DNA of 64,000 nt from Bacillota bacterium (GCA_023390115.1 JAEWDM010000022.1:310001-374000), one strand, 5' to 3'; positions 24,848 through 32,953 are shown, counted from the first letter of the stretch. Notes: a model not told the origin generated them from the letters alone. Translations and numbers: made by a program.

Positions 24848-27262
24848 CTACTCACCCTGCTTCATCTGCATTTCCTGCCACTGAAGTCTGGTAATCAGCA
24901 CCTGGCGAGGCTTGCTTCCTTCATATCGTCCCACAATTCCCCTCTCCTCCATCTGATCTACGATCCTTGCCGCTCTTGCATAGCCCACCTTGAATTTTCT
25001 TTGAATCATTGAAACGGATGCCTGACCCCCTTCAACAACGAGCTCTATTGCCTGAGGAAGCAGCTCGTCGCTATCACCGTCTTTTTTCTCCTCCTCAGAG
25101 CCTTCACTGTTTATCTCTTCTATAATGCTCTCATTATATTCAGCCTCTCCCATGGCTTTTATATACTGCACAACGCTTTCCACTTCCTTTTCGGACACAA
25201 AAGCCCCTTTAACCCTTATAGGCTTGGGCCGGCCTATGGGATAGAAAAGCATGTCGCCCTTTCCCAAAAGCTTTTCAGCTCCCGCCATATCCAGAATTGT
25301 CCGGGAGTCCACCTGAGACGTAACTGCAAAGGATATTCTGGAGGGGATATTTGCTTTTATTATTCCGGTAATTACATCCACAGAGGGCCTCTGCGTGGCA
25401 ATTACAAGATGCATGCCCGCAGCTCTGGCCATTTGGGCAAGCCTGCATATCGCATCCTCAACATCGTTGGGCGCTACCATCATGAGATCGGCCAGCTCAT
25501 CTATAATTATAACTATCTGCGGAAGCAGCCCCTGTTCTCCGGCTTCTCTCTGAATTTCATTATATCCCTTTAAATCCCTGACCCCCTTTTCGGCAAACAG
25601 CTTATACCTGTTTACCATTTCCTGAACCGCCCAGTTTAAAGCACCTGCTGCTTTCTTGGGATCGGTGACCACAGGAATCAGCAAATGTGGTATGCCGTTA
25701 TATACACCGAGCTCTACAACCTTGGGATCTATCATAAGGAGCTTTACCTCCTCCGGCGAGGCTTTATAAATAAGGCTTATTATAAGGCTGTTTATACATA
25801 CGCTCTTTCCAGCGCCGGTAGCTCCGGCTATGAGCATGTGGGGCATTTTGGCTATATCGGCCACCACTATTTCGCCCGAAATGTCTTTTCCTACCGCAAA
25901 AGCAAGCTTCGAGGGAAATTCAGCAAACTCCGGGCAGTCTATAACCTCTCTTAGGAACACGGCAGACATATCCTTGTTGGGCACCTCTATTCCCACTGCA
26001 GCCTTTCCCGGTATGGGCGCCTCTATCCTCACTCCCGAGGCTGCCAGGTTTAAAGATATATCGTCAGACAAATTTACAATTCTGCTTACCTTTATCCCGG
26101 GACTGGGTTGAAGCTCATAGCGTGTAACCGCCGGGCCCCTGCTTACGTTTATAACTCTTGCCTCCACCCCGAAGCTTTTAAGAGTATCCTCAAGCTTTCT
26201 GGCCCCTTCTATTGCCGAATTTTTTATTGCTTTAAAATCCGTATCACCCTGTAAATTCTGATTCAACAGGTCTATGGGGGGATATCTGTAAGCCGCTGCC
26301 GTACTATCCTTCTCTTCACATAAGGACTCCTGTGTATCCTCCTGTGCGGGCTTTTCCTCCCTGGCAGGCTGCTTCACAGTATTTTTTATTTTCTCGACCT
26401 CAGCCCCGGTGCTTTTTTTAAGATCCTTCATTATAAACTCTATGGGCTGAACCTCCTGCACCGCGGCAGCTTCCTGCACATCGACGGCAATGCTGCCTGT
26501 CTTTTCCTTCAACTCTCTTGAGGTTCTTTCTATCTCAAAATCGATAATATTGGGCTCTGGCTTAAATTGAAGCCTTAAATCGTCATCCACCTCTATCATA
26601 TCGGAAGCCCTGCCCTTTGACAGAGCCTTATTCGTTTTATTTTTTTTCAAGCCTTCGGATATAAGCTCCCTGAATTTTTTATATCCGGAAATAAATACTC
26701 CCCTTATATTTCTTATGAAGTTTGCAATTGATATATTCGTAAGCAGCACAATATCTATTACCGATATTGCCGTAAGTATGATTATTGTCCCCAAAACCTT
26801 AAAGAGCATCAGGAAGGGTATGCTTACAATACCTCCGATAACCCCTCCCCCCTCGTAATTAACTCCGTTTTTGTAAAATTTGATCAGGCTGTCAAACACC
26901 GTTAAATTTTCAAAATCCCTTTCATCATAAAACCCCGTCTGTATAAGAGACGAAAGCAGCAGCAGCAGCACAGCACCATAAATACACCTTAAGTTAAAGT
27001 TCTTATCTCCTTTCCTCAGTATGAGAAAAAATGCATAGACTACCATAAGAGGAGGAACAGCCAATGCCGGCAGTCCCATCATCCCTAAAAATACACTTCG
27101 CAGGGTCTCCCCGAACAAGCCCACCGAGTTTCTGTAATAAAAGCCGAAGCCTATAAGAATACCCATCGCCAATATTACAATACCTATTATTTCATGATCG
27201 TATTTTTTAAAGCCGCTTTCTTTCCTTCTGTATTTTTTTCTGCCAACCTTTTTAGCCGTCAC
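24848..27262 (-). CDS. ftsK: DNA translocase FtsK/SpoIIIE
   Basis: A hexameric membrane-anchored motor that pumps chromosomal DNA through the division or sporulation septum. About 804 residues from the GTG at 27262 (GGGGG upstream; a TTG five codons earlier is possible). Four TM segments lie within about 1-185, then a linker, then the RecA-like motor with Walker A AGATGAGKSVCINSLI and Walker B IVIIIDELADLMM, and a C-terminal winged-helix gamma domain (ASVSMIQRKFKVGYARAARI) that reads KOPS/SRS sequences. Order tepA-ylzJ-ftsK matches Bacillus spoIIIE. Confidence 0.96.
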   Translation of the reverse strand: MTAKKVGRKKYRRKESGFKKYDHEIIGIVILAMGILIGFGFYYRNSVGLFGETLRSVFLGMMGLPALAVPPLMVVYAFFLILRKGDKNFNLRCIYGAVLLLLLSSLIQTGFYDERDFENLTVFDSLIKFYKNGVNYEGGGVIGGIVSIPFLMLFKVLGTIIILTAISVIDIVLLTNISIANFIRNIRGVFISGYKKFRELISEGLKKNKTNKALSKGRASDMIEVDDDLRLQFKPEPNIIDFEIERTSRELKEKTGSIAVDVQEAAAVQEVQPIEFIMKDLKKSTGAEVEKIKNTVKQPAREEKPAQEDTQESLCEEKDSTAAAYRYPPIDLLNQNLQGDTDFKAIKNSAIEGARKLEDTLKSFGVEARVINVSRGPAVTRYELQPSPGIKVSRIVNLSDDISLNLAASGVRIEAPIPGKAAVGIEVPNKDMSAVFLREVIDCPEFAEFPSKLAFAVGKDISGEIVVADIAKMPHMLIAGATGAGKSVCINSLIISLIYKASPEEVKLLMIDPKVVELGVYNGIPHLLIPVVTDPKKAAGALNWAVQEMVNRYKLFAEKGVRDLKGYNEIQREAGEQGLLPQIVIIIDELADLMMVAPNDVEDAICRLAQMARAAGMHLVIATQRPSVDVITGIIKANIPSRISFAVTSQVDSRTILDMAGAEKLLGKGDMLFYPIGRPKPIRVKGAFVSEKEVESVVQYIKAMGEAEYNESIIEEINSEGSEEEKKDGDSDELLPQAIELVVEGGQASVSMIQRKFKVGYARAARIVDQMEERGIVGRYEGSKPRQVLITRLQWQEMQMKQGE

Positions 27263-27370
27263 CTTAAATACCCCCAAAAAAAGCAGAGACCCTTATTCCA
27301 GTATGAAACAAAGGTGCATCCTGACTGTATTGCCTGCAATTCACCGGCCGTCTATACAATATATCACATT

Positions 27371-27631
27371 TTAATAGTATTTTCCATAGCCAATACCATT
27401 TTTTAACCCGGGCTTAATTCCTCCAATGACAGTTCCGGGCTGCAGGCCGGGATTAAGATAGGCCTTGGGAGAGGTGCTTATGATTCTGTTTATAACATAG
27501 CCCCTGTCTTCAAGAGGCATAGCCTGCACCCTCTCACCCATATATTCAATTTCTACATACACCGGCGCATCAGTACTTCTGTCCGCCATATTTCCCATAA
27601 CCAGCTCGGGTGGTACTATCGAATACAGCAT
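27371..27631 (-). CDS. ylzJ: YlzJ-like family protein
   Basis: An 86-residue protein beginning MLYSIVPPELVMG and ending with a Pro/Gly-rich tail (NPGLQPGTVIGGI). This matches the YlzJ family found between tepA and spoIIIE in spore formers; function unknown. Its ATG overlaps the last base of the tepA stop (TAATG), with GGGGG in the end of tepA, so it is coupled to tepA. Confidence 0.85.
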   Translation of the reverse strand: MLYSIVPPELVMGNMADRSTDAPVYVEIEYMGERVQAMPLEDRGYVINRIISTSPKAYLNPGLQPGTVIGGIKPGLKNGIGYGKYY

Positions 27632-28395
27632 TATTGCAAATCACCCCCTGTATCATTCCTTAGCTTCCCATTAAGAGCTCTGTCTCTTTCTATAAACTCA
27701 TACAGCTTCTTCAATGCCTCCGCAAGCCCCCCCACCTCATCTATCAACCCGTTTTTCACCGCTTCCTCTCCAAAAAGGACGGTTCCCACATCGTTGGCAA
27801 GCTCTCCCGTTTTGAGCATAAGCTCTCTGAATCTCTCTCTCGTAACATTTGAGTTTTTCGACACAAACTCCACTACTCTTTCCTGCATTTTGTCAAAATA
27901 TTCATAGGTCTGTGGAACACCTATAATCATTCCGTTCAGCCGCAGAGGGTGTATAGTCATGGTAGCGGACGGAGCTATAAACGAGTGTCTGGTAGATACT
28001 GCCATCGGGACTCCTATGCTGTGTCCTCCTCCCAATACCAACGAAACGGTGGGCTTTGACATGCTGGCAATCATTTCTGCAATAGCGAGACCGGCCTCCA
28101 CGTCCCCACCAACGGTATTGAGAATGAGCAATAGCCCTTCTATCTGCTGATCCTCCTCTATGGCAACCAATTGAGGTATTACATGCTCATACTTTGTAGT
28201 TTTATTTTGGGGCGGTAGCACCATGTGCCCTTCTATCTGCCCTATTACAGTAAGGCAGTGAATATTCCCCTTTGGATTTAAAATAGTGGACTTTCCAAGC
28301 TCCTTTATCTCCTCCGTTGACTCTCTGTTCCTCGCATCCTCGCAGTCCTCTTCTACAGACAGCTTTCCAAAGCTCACCTTATTTTCCTTCTCCAA
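27631..28395 (-). CDS. tepA: ClpP-like translocation-enhancing protease TepA
   Basis: A 254-residue member of the ClpP/crotonase superfamily. The Ser nucleophile is in GGGHSIGVPMAVS and the likely catalytic His in MTIHPLRLNG; the preceding GLLLILNTVGGDVEAGLAIA is the family block. TepA (YmfB) in Bacillus aids protein translocation and presecretory protein turnover and degrades small spore proteins at germination. The start is TTG (28393-28395) with AAGGA nine bases upstream. First of tepA-ylzJ-ftsK. Confidence 0.92.
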   Translation of the reverse strand: MEKENKVSFGKLSVEEDCEDARNRESTEEIKELGKSTILNPKGNIHCLTVIGQIEGHMVLPPQNKTTKYEHVIPQLVAIEEDQQIEGLLLILNTVGGDVEAGLAIAEMIASMSKPTVSLVLGGGHSIGVPMAVSTRHSFIAPSATMTIHPLRLNGMIIGVPQTYEYFDKMQERVVEFVSKNSNVTRERFRELMLKTGELANDVGTVLFGEEAVKNGLIDEVGGLAEALKKLYEFIERDRALNGKLRNDTGGDLQ

Positions 28396-28516
28396 TCTAT
28401 CACATCCTTAATATGTAATTATTATTGTTTGACCAGATAATTATTAGTATTTATAATTTGTGATGAAAATATTTGCGCCGTTTAAAAATAAACAGAAAAG
28501 CATGATATATATAAGC

Positions 28517-28553
28517 AAAACACCTGCCGGAATTATTGCTCCGCAAGTGTTTT
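28517..28553 (-). terminator. Terminator after the DUF3990 module
   Basis: Minus-strand RNA: AAAACACUUGC-GGA...UCC-GGCAGGUGUUUU, a long stem with one wobble. It isolates the three-gene module from tepA, which has its own promoter region. Confidence 0.85.
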
Positions 28554-28583
28554 ATATAATTATCTGTATTTGGAATTCCTATT

Positions 28584-28799
28584 TTAGTGCTTTTTATATA
28601 GTCCTAGCTCCCGTAAACTTTCATCTGCTATAAAGGATGAACTTTCTGTCCATAAATAGGTTTGCTGGGAGATTAATTCTTTATAAGTGTTGGTACTGTA
28701 AAACAGCTCTGTTGCTTGTAGGTCGGACATATGGAGACTGTCTGCTAATTCGGTAACGATATTCGTTATCTTATGGCACATTACTGTCATTGGTAACAT
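28584..28799 (-). CDS. Small DUF3791-like protein (third gene of module)
   Basis: A 71-residue, probably all-helical protein (CHKITNIVTELADSLHMSDL, then ELISQQTYLWTESSSFIADE). It resembles the short DUF3791-type partners found next to DUF3990 genes, though less clearly than the 29219-29473 protein. The ATG at 28799 has GGGGTGGG upstream; a second ATG six codons in is possible. It overlaps the DUF3990 gene by 29 bases, so they are coupled, and it ends the module before a strong terminator. Function unknown; an antitoxin or regulatory partner is inference. Confidence 0.65.
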   Translation of the reverse strand: MLPMTVMCHKITNIVTELADSLHMSDLQATELFYSTNTYKELISQQTYLWTESSSFIADESLRELGLYKKH

Positions 28800-29262
28800 G
28801 CTCCCACCCCTTTCCGATTAGTCTGTTTACTGCTCTTTCTGTGTGGAAGGATACCTGATCTGTGTTCTTCCATAGCTTTAGCCGCTTTAGGGCTTCATCT
28901 GCTGTATAAATTCCCTCAATAAACAGGTTTATTGTTATGAATACCGTATCGTCTGCTACAGGTCCAATTACAATATCATAATTGTGATTGATTCCACCGT
29001 TTCTTCTGTGCCGGGCTACAAACTCCAGCCATGCTTTGTTTGCGCCTTGAAACCGCTTTACGTTGAGGCCTTCTAAACTTTCTATCTCATAGGTTAAAAC
29101 CAAAGAATCCAGACCTCTCTTTCCATGGCGGTTTAAAGCCCAGCGTTTGGCTTGCTCTATATCTGTAGTGGTATAGAAGCCTACTCCAAAGTCCCTTTTG
29201 TCCAGAGACTTGGATAAATCAATTTTTTCTATGGCGATATATGTGCCGTGATAAACTACCAT
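28771..29262 (-). CDS. DUF3990 protein, ADP-ribosyltransferase-like
   Basis: A 163-residue protein beginning MVVYHGTYIAIEKIDLSKS. Key features: YHGT (His5), RDFGVGFYTTTD (Tyr30 in a G-F-Y-x-T motif), and DQVSFHTERA (Gln136). The layout H...Y...Q/E resembles the active-site strands of ADP-ribosyltransferases, and DUF3990 is placed in that fold group by memory. Whether it is active is unknown, as Gln replaces the usual catalytic Glu. Start ATG 29262 (or GTG one codon upstream) with AGGGGG. It overlaps the preceding gene by 44 bases. Confidence 0.78.
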   Translation of the reverse strand: MVVYHGTYIAIEKIDLSKSLDKRDFGVGFYTTTDIEQAKRWALNRHGKRGLDSLVLTYEIESLEGLNVKRFQGANKAWLEFVARHRRNGGINHNYDIVIGPVADDTVFITINLFIEGIYTADEALKRLKLWKNTDQVSFHTERAVNRLIGKGWEHVTNDSNVP

Positions 29263-29473
29263 CACTGTTGCCCCCTATTAATATTTCTTCTACGTCATTG
29301 ACTACAGATTCTATTGACATTGTGTGAAGGGTGTCATAATGCTCAGCGAGGTATTCGAAGATGGATTTGGCCTTAAATAAATTGATTACCTTGTCTCCGT
29401 CCATCTTATGCTTATCCCTGTATTCCTCAATAACGCTTATATTAAATAATAGCTTGTCTTTATTTTCACTCAT
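29219..29473 (-). CDS. DUF3791 family protein (first gene of module)
   Basis: An 84-residue helical protein of the DUF3791 type: NISVIEEYRDKHKMDGDKVI then SIFEYLAEHYDTLHTMSIES, the family core (aromatic, then DxLHT). Such genes are regularly found upstream of DUF3990 genes in Clostridia. The ATG lacks its own close ribosome site; a strong GAGGAGGAG lies upstream of a nine-codon reading frame that ends across this ATG, so initiation is likely by coupling. It overlaps the DUF3990 gene. Confidence 0.78.
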   Translation of the reverse strand: MSENKDKLLFNISVIEEYRDKHKMDGDKVINLFKAKSIFEYLAEHYDTLHTMSIESVVNDVEEILIGGNSDGSLSRHIYRHRKN

Positions 29474-29495
29474 TGGATTTTGATACGGCAGTCAT
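29466..29495 (-). other. Nine-codon upstream reading frame coupled to the DUF3791 gene
   Basis: ATG (29493-29495) seven bases after a strong GAGGAGGAG, coding MTAVSKSNE, and ending in TGA three bases past the A of the next gene's ATG (AATGAGTGA). It may be a leader peptide that loads ribosomes for the module, or the relic of a longer gene. Confidence 0.5.
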
Positions 29496-29586
29496 CTCGC
29501 CGCTCCTCCTCAAACTGCTTTATGTCTTTATTATATATCACATAGGCAATCATTGTCTAACAGGTTAATTATTGCCGCAAATAATC

Positions 29587-29615
29587 AAAAACACCCGCCT
29601 TGAAAGCGAGTGTTT
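29587..29615 (-). terminator. Terminator of rnpB
   Basis: Minus-strand RNA: ACACUCGC/GCGGGUGU stem (8 bp, one wobble), seven-base loop, five U, right after the 3' end of RNase P RNA. Confidence 0.88.
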
Positions 29616-29626
29616 CTGATGTTTAA

Positions 29627-30046
29627 AATGAGTAAGTCTATAAGCCGGGTTCTGTATTTGATGATCATCTGTCTAGGCAATACATTTCTGTAATGCTCAA
29701 GCCACCTACCCGGGACTGGCGGGCCGCCAGCATGTCCCTCTGCGGTGTTGCTCCAGGTGGGGTTTACATAGACCGGCAAGTCGCCATGCCGCTGGTGAGC
29801 TCTTACCTCACCTTTCCACCCTTACAAGCTAGATACTAGAAACTAGATACCAGAATGTCAAAAACGCTGCTAAGCATCTCAAATTCTAGTTTCTGGTTTC
29901 TAGTATCTAGCATGCGGTATCTCTCTGTTGCACTTTCCTTGAAGTCGCCTTCACCGGGAGTTACCCGGCACCTTTGCCCTGCGGAGCCCGGACTTTCCTC
30001 GTGTGCGGCCTTTCGGCCTGCACCCGCGATCATCTGGCTTACTCAA
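29627..30046 (-). ncRNA. rnpB: RNase P RNA, bacterial class A
   Basis: The catalytic RNA of RNase P, which cuts 5' leaders from pre-tRNAs. Conserved blocks on the minus strand: GAGGAAAGTCCGGGCTCC (CR I), GGAAAGTGCAACAGAGA, AAGGGTGGAAAGGTGAGG, and the 3' CAAATACAGAACCCGGCTTA. P1 is GAGTAAG/CTTACTC, which sets the ends to within a few bases. The length of about 420 is greater than usual because P12 is extended by a repeat-built hairpin (29829-29910). It has its own promoter and terminator. Confidence 0.96.
29829..29910. repeat. Inverted array of 7-nt repeats forming the P12 helix of rnpB
   Basis: Left arm 29829-29856 reads as four heptamers (CTAGATA, CTAGAAA, CTAGATA, CCAGAAT). Right arm 29883-29910 is the reverse complement of four near-identical heptamers (CTAGATA, CTAGAAA, CCAGAAA, CTAGAAT). 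A 26-base spacer separates them. The outer 15 bases pair exactly. Confidence 0.9.
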
Positions 30047-30100
30047 ATTATGTATATTCTTTTTATAAAGCACATGCTTTTCAAAATGCTCGACTAGCAT

Positions 30101-30129
30101 ATTCTACTCTCTTATACCGGCTCTGTCAA
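30101..30129 (-). promoter_or_regulatory. Promoter of rnpB
   Basis: Minus strand TTGACA (30124-30129), 17-bp spacer, TAGAAT (30101-30106); start near 30094. The TGA inside the -35 hexamer is also the stop codon of the upstream nif3 gene. Confidence 0.82.
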
Positions 30130-31232
30130 CTGAATCTTAAAGGATCGTTTTCCATTAAGCTTATTAAAATATCAATTTTTGGAAACTTGTTTTTCAGTAG
30201 TTTCACAACGTGGGGAACAATAATTCTTTCCGTGGCGAAATGCCCGGCGTCTATCGCGCAAAGGCCCATATCTCTGATATCCTGGGCCACGTGGTACTTT
30301 ATATCACCGGTGACAAGCACATCGGCTCCCGAGCGTTTAAAGCCTCTCAAATCTCCGTCAAAGCTTCCGCAAAAGACGGCAGCCCTTTCAATTTTTTTAT
30401 CTACATTCCCTATTACCCTGAGTGCCTGAATGTTAAGTCCGGCTTTAACCCTGCCGATAAACTCCTCCATGCTCTCGGGCCTACGCAGGGCTCCCGACCT
30501 TCCCATACCGTACTGCCTTCCCTTTATCTCCAATGGATATATATCGTATGCCGGCTCCTCATACGGATGAACCTTAAGCATGGCATCCACAACCCTGCCT
30601 AAGACTCTTTCAGGTGCAACAGTTTCAATTTTACACTCGTTAACACTCTCCAGCTTACCCATACTTCCTATATAGGGATTTGTACCTTCAAGAGCTTTAA
30701 ATGTTCCTATACCCCTTCCGGTGAAGGAGCAATGGCGGTAACCTCCAATCCATCCCCCTCCCGCCTCCGACATTGCGGCCCTCACGCCGCCGGCATTCTC
30801 CTCAGGCACAAATACTGCTATTTTAAACAGCTTCTCATGCTTGTAGTCATTGAGATTCTGTATATTTTCCAGTCCAAGGCTTTCGGCCAGACACTGGTTT
30901 ACCCCTTCCGGAGCGGCGTCCAAATTTGTATGGGCACTGTAAACAGCTATCCCGTTTTTTATCAGGTTATATATGATCCTGCCCTCAGCATTGTCGGACA
31001 CAATACTTTTTAAGCCCTTGAATATTAAAGGGTGATGCGATATTATCAGATCGGCTCCAAGGCGTGCGGCTTCTTCGGCAACCGCCCCGGAAGCGTCAAG
31101 ACAAACCAGTATTCTTTCTACCTTTTGACTCCTGCTGCCAAGCATTAACCCTATGTTGTCCCAGTCCTCCGCAAGAAATGCAGGAGCTATTTCCTCCATA
31201 AAATCCATAATTTCACCGCATTTAAAGCCCAT
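30126..31232 (-). CDS. Nif3-like dinuclear metal centre protein (YqfO)
   Basis: A 368-residue NIF3 family protein with a probable two-metal site: SHHPLIFKGLKSI in the N-terminal half and DAGHFATERIIVPH in the C-terminal half. The centre (about 130-235) holds a PII/CutA-like insert (FKIAVFVPEENAGGVRAAMS, VHPYEEPAYDIYPL), as in Bacillus YqfO. Biochemical role is not settled; GTP cyclohydrolase I type 2 is a common label. The ATG has GGAGGG, 12 bases after trmK. The order rpoD-trmK-nif3 matches Bacillus sigA-yqfN-yqfO. Confidence 0.92.
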   Translation of the reverse strand: MGFKCGEIMDFMEEIAPAFLAEDWDNIGLMLGSRSQKVERILVCLDASGAVAEEAARLGADLIISHHPLIFKGLKSIVSDNAEGRIIYNLIKNGIAVYSAHTNLDAAPEGVNQCLAESLGLENIQNLNDYKHEKLFKIAVFVPEENAGGVRAAMSEAGGGWIGGYRHCSFTGRGIGTFKALEGTNPYIGSMGKLESVNECKIETVAPERVLGRVVDAMLKVHPYEEPAYDIYPLEIKGRQYGMGRSGALRRPESMEEFIGRVKAGLNIQALRVIGNVDKKIERAAVFCGSFDGDLRGFKRSGADVLVTGDIKYHVAQDIRDMGLCAIDAGHFATERIIVPHVVKLLKNKFPKIDILISLMENDPLRFS

Positions 31233-31244
31233 GTCCCATCCCTC

Positions 31245-31937
31245 CTATGATATTATATTTAATATTTTATCGAATCCCCTGATTCTCTCATCAAATTTTT
31301 GTCTTATTTCCGCTCCCCTCTCTCCGGCAGCCTGAAGCTCCTTTAAAGCGTTTTTAAGCTGGCTTCTTTTTCTTTCAATATATTTTTCAAGAAGGGGATC
31401 CCTTCTTGAAATCAGCTTTTCCCCTATATAATAATAAATTTCATCAGGCTCCCTTCTATTGCCTGTCCAGCGCGAGCATATAACTCCATAGAGCTTGCTT
31501 CCTTCCGACGCAAGCTCCTCGTCATATATTTCAAAGCCCCTGCTGTATAACCATTTTCTCACCAGCTCTGCGGCATTCATAGGCTGGAGTACAAGCCAGC
31601 TTGCCCTTTTTACGGCCTCAAAGCCCTTTTCAAGTATATTGTTTATAAGCGTTCCTCCCATTCCCGCTATTACTATGGCATCAGCCTCACCCGGCAATAA
31701 AGGCTCAAGCCCATAGCCCAGCCTGGCATCAATGAAAGTCTCCAGCCCAAAAAGCTTTATGTTTTGCTTTGCGGCATTCAATGGTCCAATACCTATGTCA
31801 CAAGCCACGGCCCTCCCGCATCTTCTGTTTTTCACCAGATATACAGGTATGTATGCATGGTCGGTGCCGACATCACAAAGAACCCTGCAATTGGGAATCT
31901 TATCTGCTATAAGCTTTAGCCTGCCTTTTATTTCCAT
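31245..31937 (-). CDS. trmK: tRNA (adenine-22-N1)-methyltransferase TrmK
   Basis: Methylates A22 in tRNAs, using SAM. The 230-residue chain has a Rossmann core: VLCDVGTDHAYIPVYLV (SAM motif I), ACDIGIGPLNAAKQNI, and the catalytic-region motif DAIVIAGMGGTLINNIL. A C-terminal coiled-coil region (ERKRSQLKNALKELQAAGE) is typical of the family. It is followed closely by nif3, as in many Firmicutes. Confidence 0.94.
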   Translation of the reverse strand: MEIKGRLKLIADKIPNCRVLCDVGTDHAYIPVYLVKNRRCGRAVACDIGIGPLNAAKQNIKLFGLETFIDARLGYGLEPLLPGEADAIVIAGMGGTLINNILEKGFEAVKRASWLVLQPMNAAELVRKWLYSRGFEIYDEELASEGSKLYGVICSRWTGNRREPDEIYYYIGEKLISRRDPLLEKYIERKRSQLKNALKELQAAGERGAEIRQKFDERIRGFDKILNIIS

Positions 31938-32051
31938 ATATTTTCCCCTGTTTTTATATTATTTTATATATTATCGTACATAATAATAATATAAATATAA
32001 CACGCAGGCAAATCAAAATTTTGTATTTAACAATGTAAGGAGTGTTTTAAT

Positions 32052-32237
32052 TTGGTTCAAAGCTTCAGAGGTAAAAATATAAAGGATATTGAGGCAGCGA
32101 CGGACACAATAATGCACAACGCCGAGCTTGCCACGGGCAGCAGAAATAAAAAATCCTCCGATAAGTCTTTAAGCATGAGCTTTAAAAGCTTAAACAGCGA
32201 AAATATTGATACCTTCATAGAAAAAAAGGATAAATAG
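32052..32237 (+). CDS. Small hypothetical protein
   Basis: A 61-residue hydrophilic protein with no recognised domain (MVQSFRGKNIKDIEAATDTI start, charged KKDK end). The start is TTG with TAAGGAGTG eight bases upstream, a good site, and the gene ends inside the arm of a terminator, both of which support it. It is on the plus strand between trmK and two minus-strand tRNA genes. No function can be proposed. Confidence 0.55.
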   Translation: MVQSFRGKNIKDIEAATDTIMHNAELATGSRNKKSSDKSLSMSFKSLNSENIDTFIEKKDK

Positions 32238-32260
32238 GCTTTTTAGCTTATCTATCCTTT
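32226..32260. terminator. Bidirectional terminator between small gene and tRNAs
   Basis: AAGGATA/TATCCTT outer stem with a second inner stem around TTTTTAG. It is followed by T4 on plus and by T7 on minus, so it can end both the small plus-strand gene and the tRNA transcript. Confidence 0.78.
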
Positions 32261-32337
32261 TGGTGGGCCTTCAGGGACTCGAACCCCGGGCCAACCGGTT
32301 ATGAGCCGGTTGCTCTAACCAACTGAGCTAAAGGCCC
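32261..32337 (-). tRNA. tRNA with CAT anticodon (Met elongator or Ile2)
   Basis: A 77-base cloverleaf with encoded CCA. Acceptor GGGCCTT/AAGGCCC, D arm GCTC...GAGC, anticodon stem ACCGG/CCGGT around CTCATAA, T loop TTCGAGT. The anticodon is CAU. A CUCAUAA loop with a GGnCCTTTAGCTC start resembles the tRNA-Ile2 of Bacillus, where C34 becomes lysidine, but an elongator Met cannot be excluded from sequence alone. Confidence 0.9.
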
Positions 32338-32340
32338 TAA

Positions 32341-32416
32341 TGGCTCCCCAAGTAGGACTCGAACCTACGACCCTGCGGTTAACAGCCGCATGCTCTACCG
32401 ACTGAGCTATTGAGGA
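32341..32416 (-). tRNA. tRNA-Asn (GTT)
   Basis: A 76-base cloverleaf with encoded CCA. Anticodon stem TGCGG/CCGCA around CTGTTAA gives anticodon GUU. Acceptor TCCTCAA/TTGGGGA. Three bases separate it from the CAT tRNA; both are on minus and probably one transcript. Confidence 0.95.
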
Positions 32417-32526
32417 ACATCTTCGCCGGCAATATTTCTATCACCGAGCACATACTATATTATACTTACACAGGTACATAAGGTCAATACCTTTTTTTAT
32501 TTATTTAAAACTTTTTTTAAGATGCT

Positions 32527-32775
32527 TTAATGCGATGCCGCACCCTTATGCTTTATGAGCATTTCCCGGAGTTTAGCAGCATGTATCCCTTCATCCTCTG
32601 CAAATTTCTTAAATACTGCCTTAACCTCTTCATCCTCTATGCGCTTGGAGTACATTTCAAAATCCCTCACCATTTCCATAGAGCTTTCCCAGGCTCTAAG
32701 CAGTCTGTCGTAGGTAGTAATTTCCACTCCCGCAAAAATATCCGTCTCATTTGTGTTTATTACACTGTAATCCAT
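32527..32775 (-). CDS. Short ferritin-like/rubrerythrin-like protein
   Basis: An 82-residue, mostly helical protein. Its second half contains ESSMEMVRDFEMYSKRIEDE and FAEDEGIHAAKLREM, the latter with the ExxH pattern of rubrerythrin di-iron domains. It is long enough for only two helices, so it would need to dimerise to form a four-helix ferritin fold, or it is a non-metal relative. The ATG has AGGAGGAGG. It stands alone between tRNA-Asn and rpoD. Confidence 0.6.
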   Translation of the reverse strand: MDYSVINTNETDIFAGVEITTYDRLLRAWESSMEMVRDFEMYSKRIEDEEVKAVFKKFAEDEGIHAAKLREMLIKHKGAASH

Positions 32776-32953
32776 GCAATTACCTCCTCCTTTTTACATA
32801 ATAGAATTTTTCCTGCGCAAAATCATCATATTCTCCGCAAATTATTTTTTGTAGCCGCATATTTTTTATCCATGTTATAATTTTACTTTTGAAAAACATC
32901 TCATATACTCTACACATTCTTAAAGAAATTTTATATTGAGTTTTAGAGTGCTC

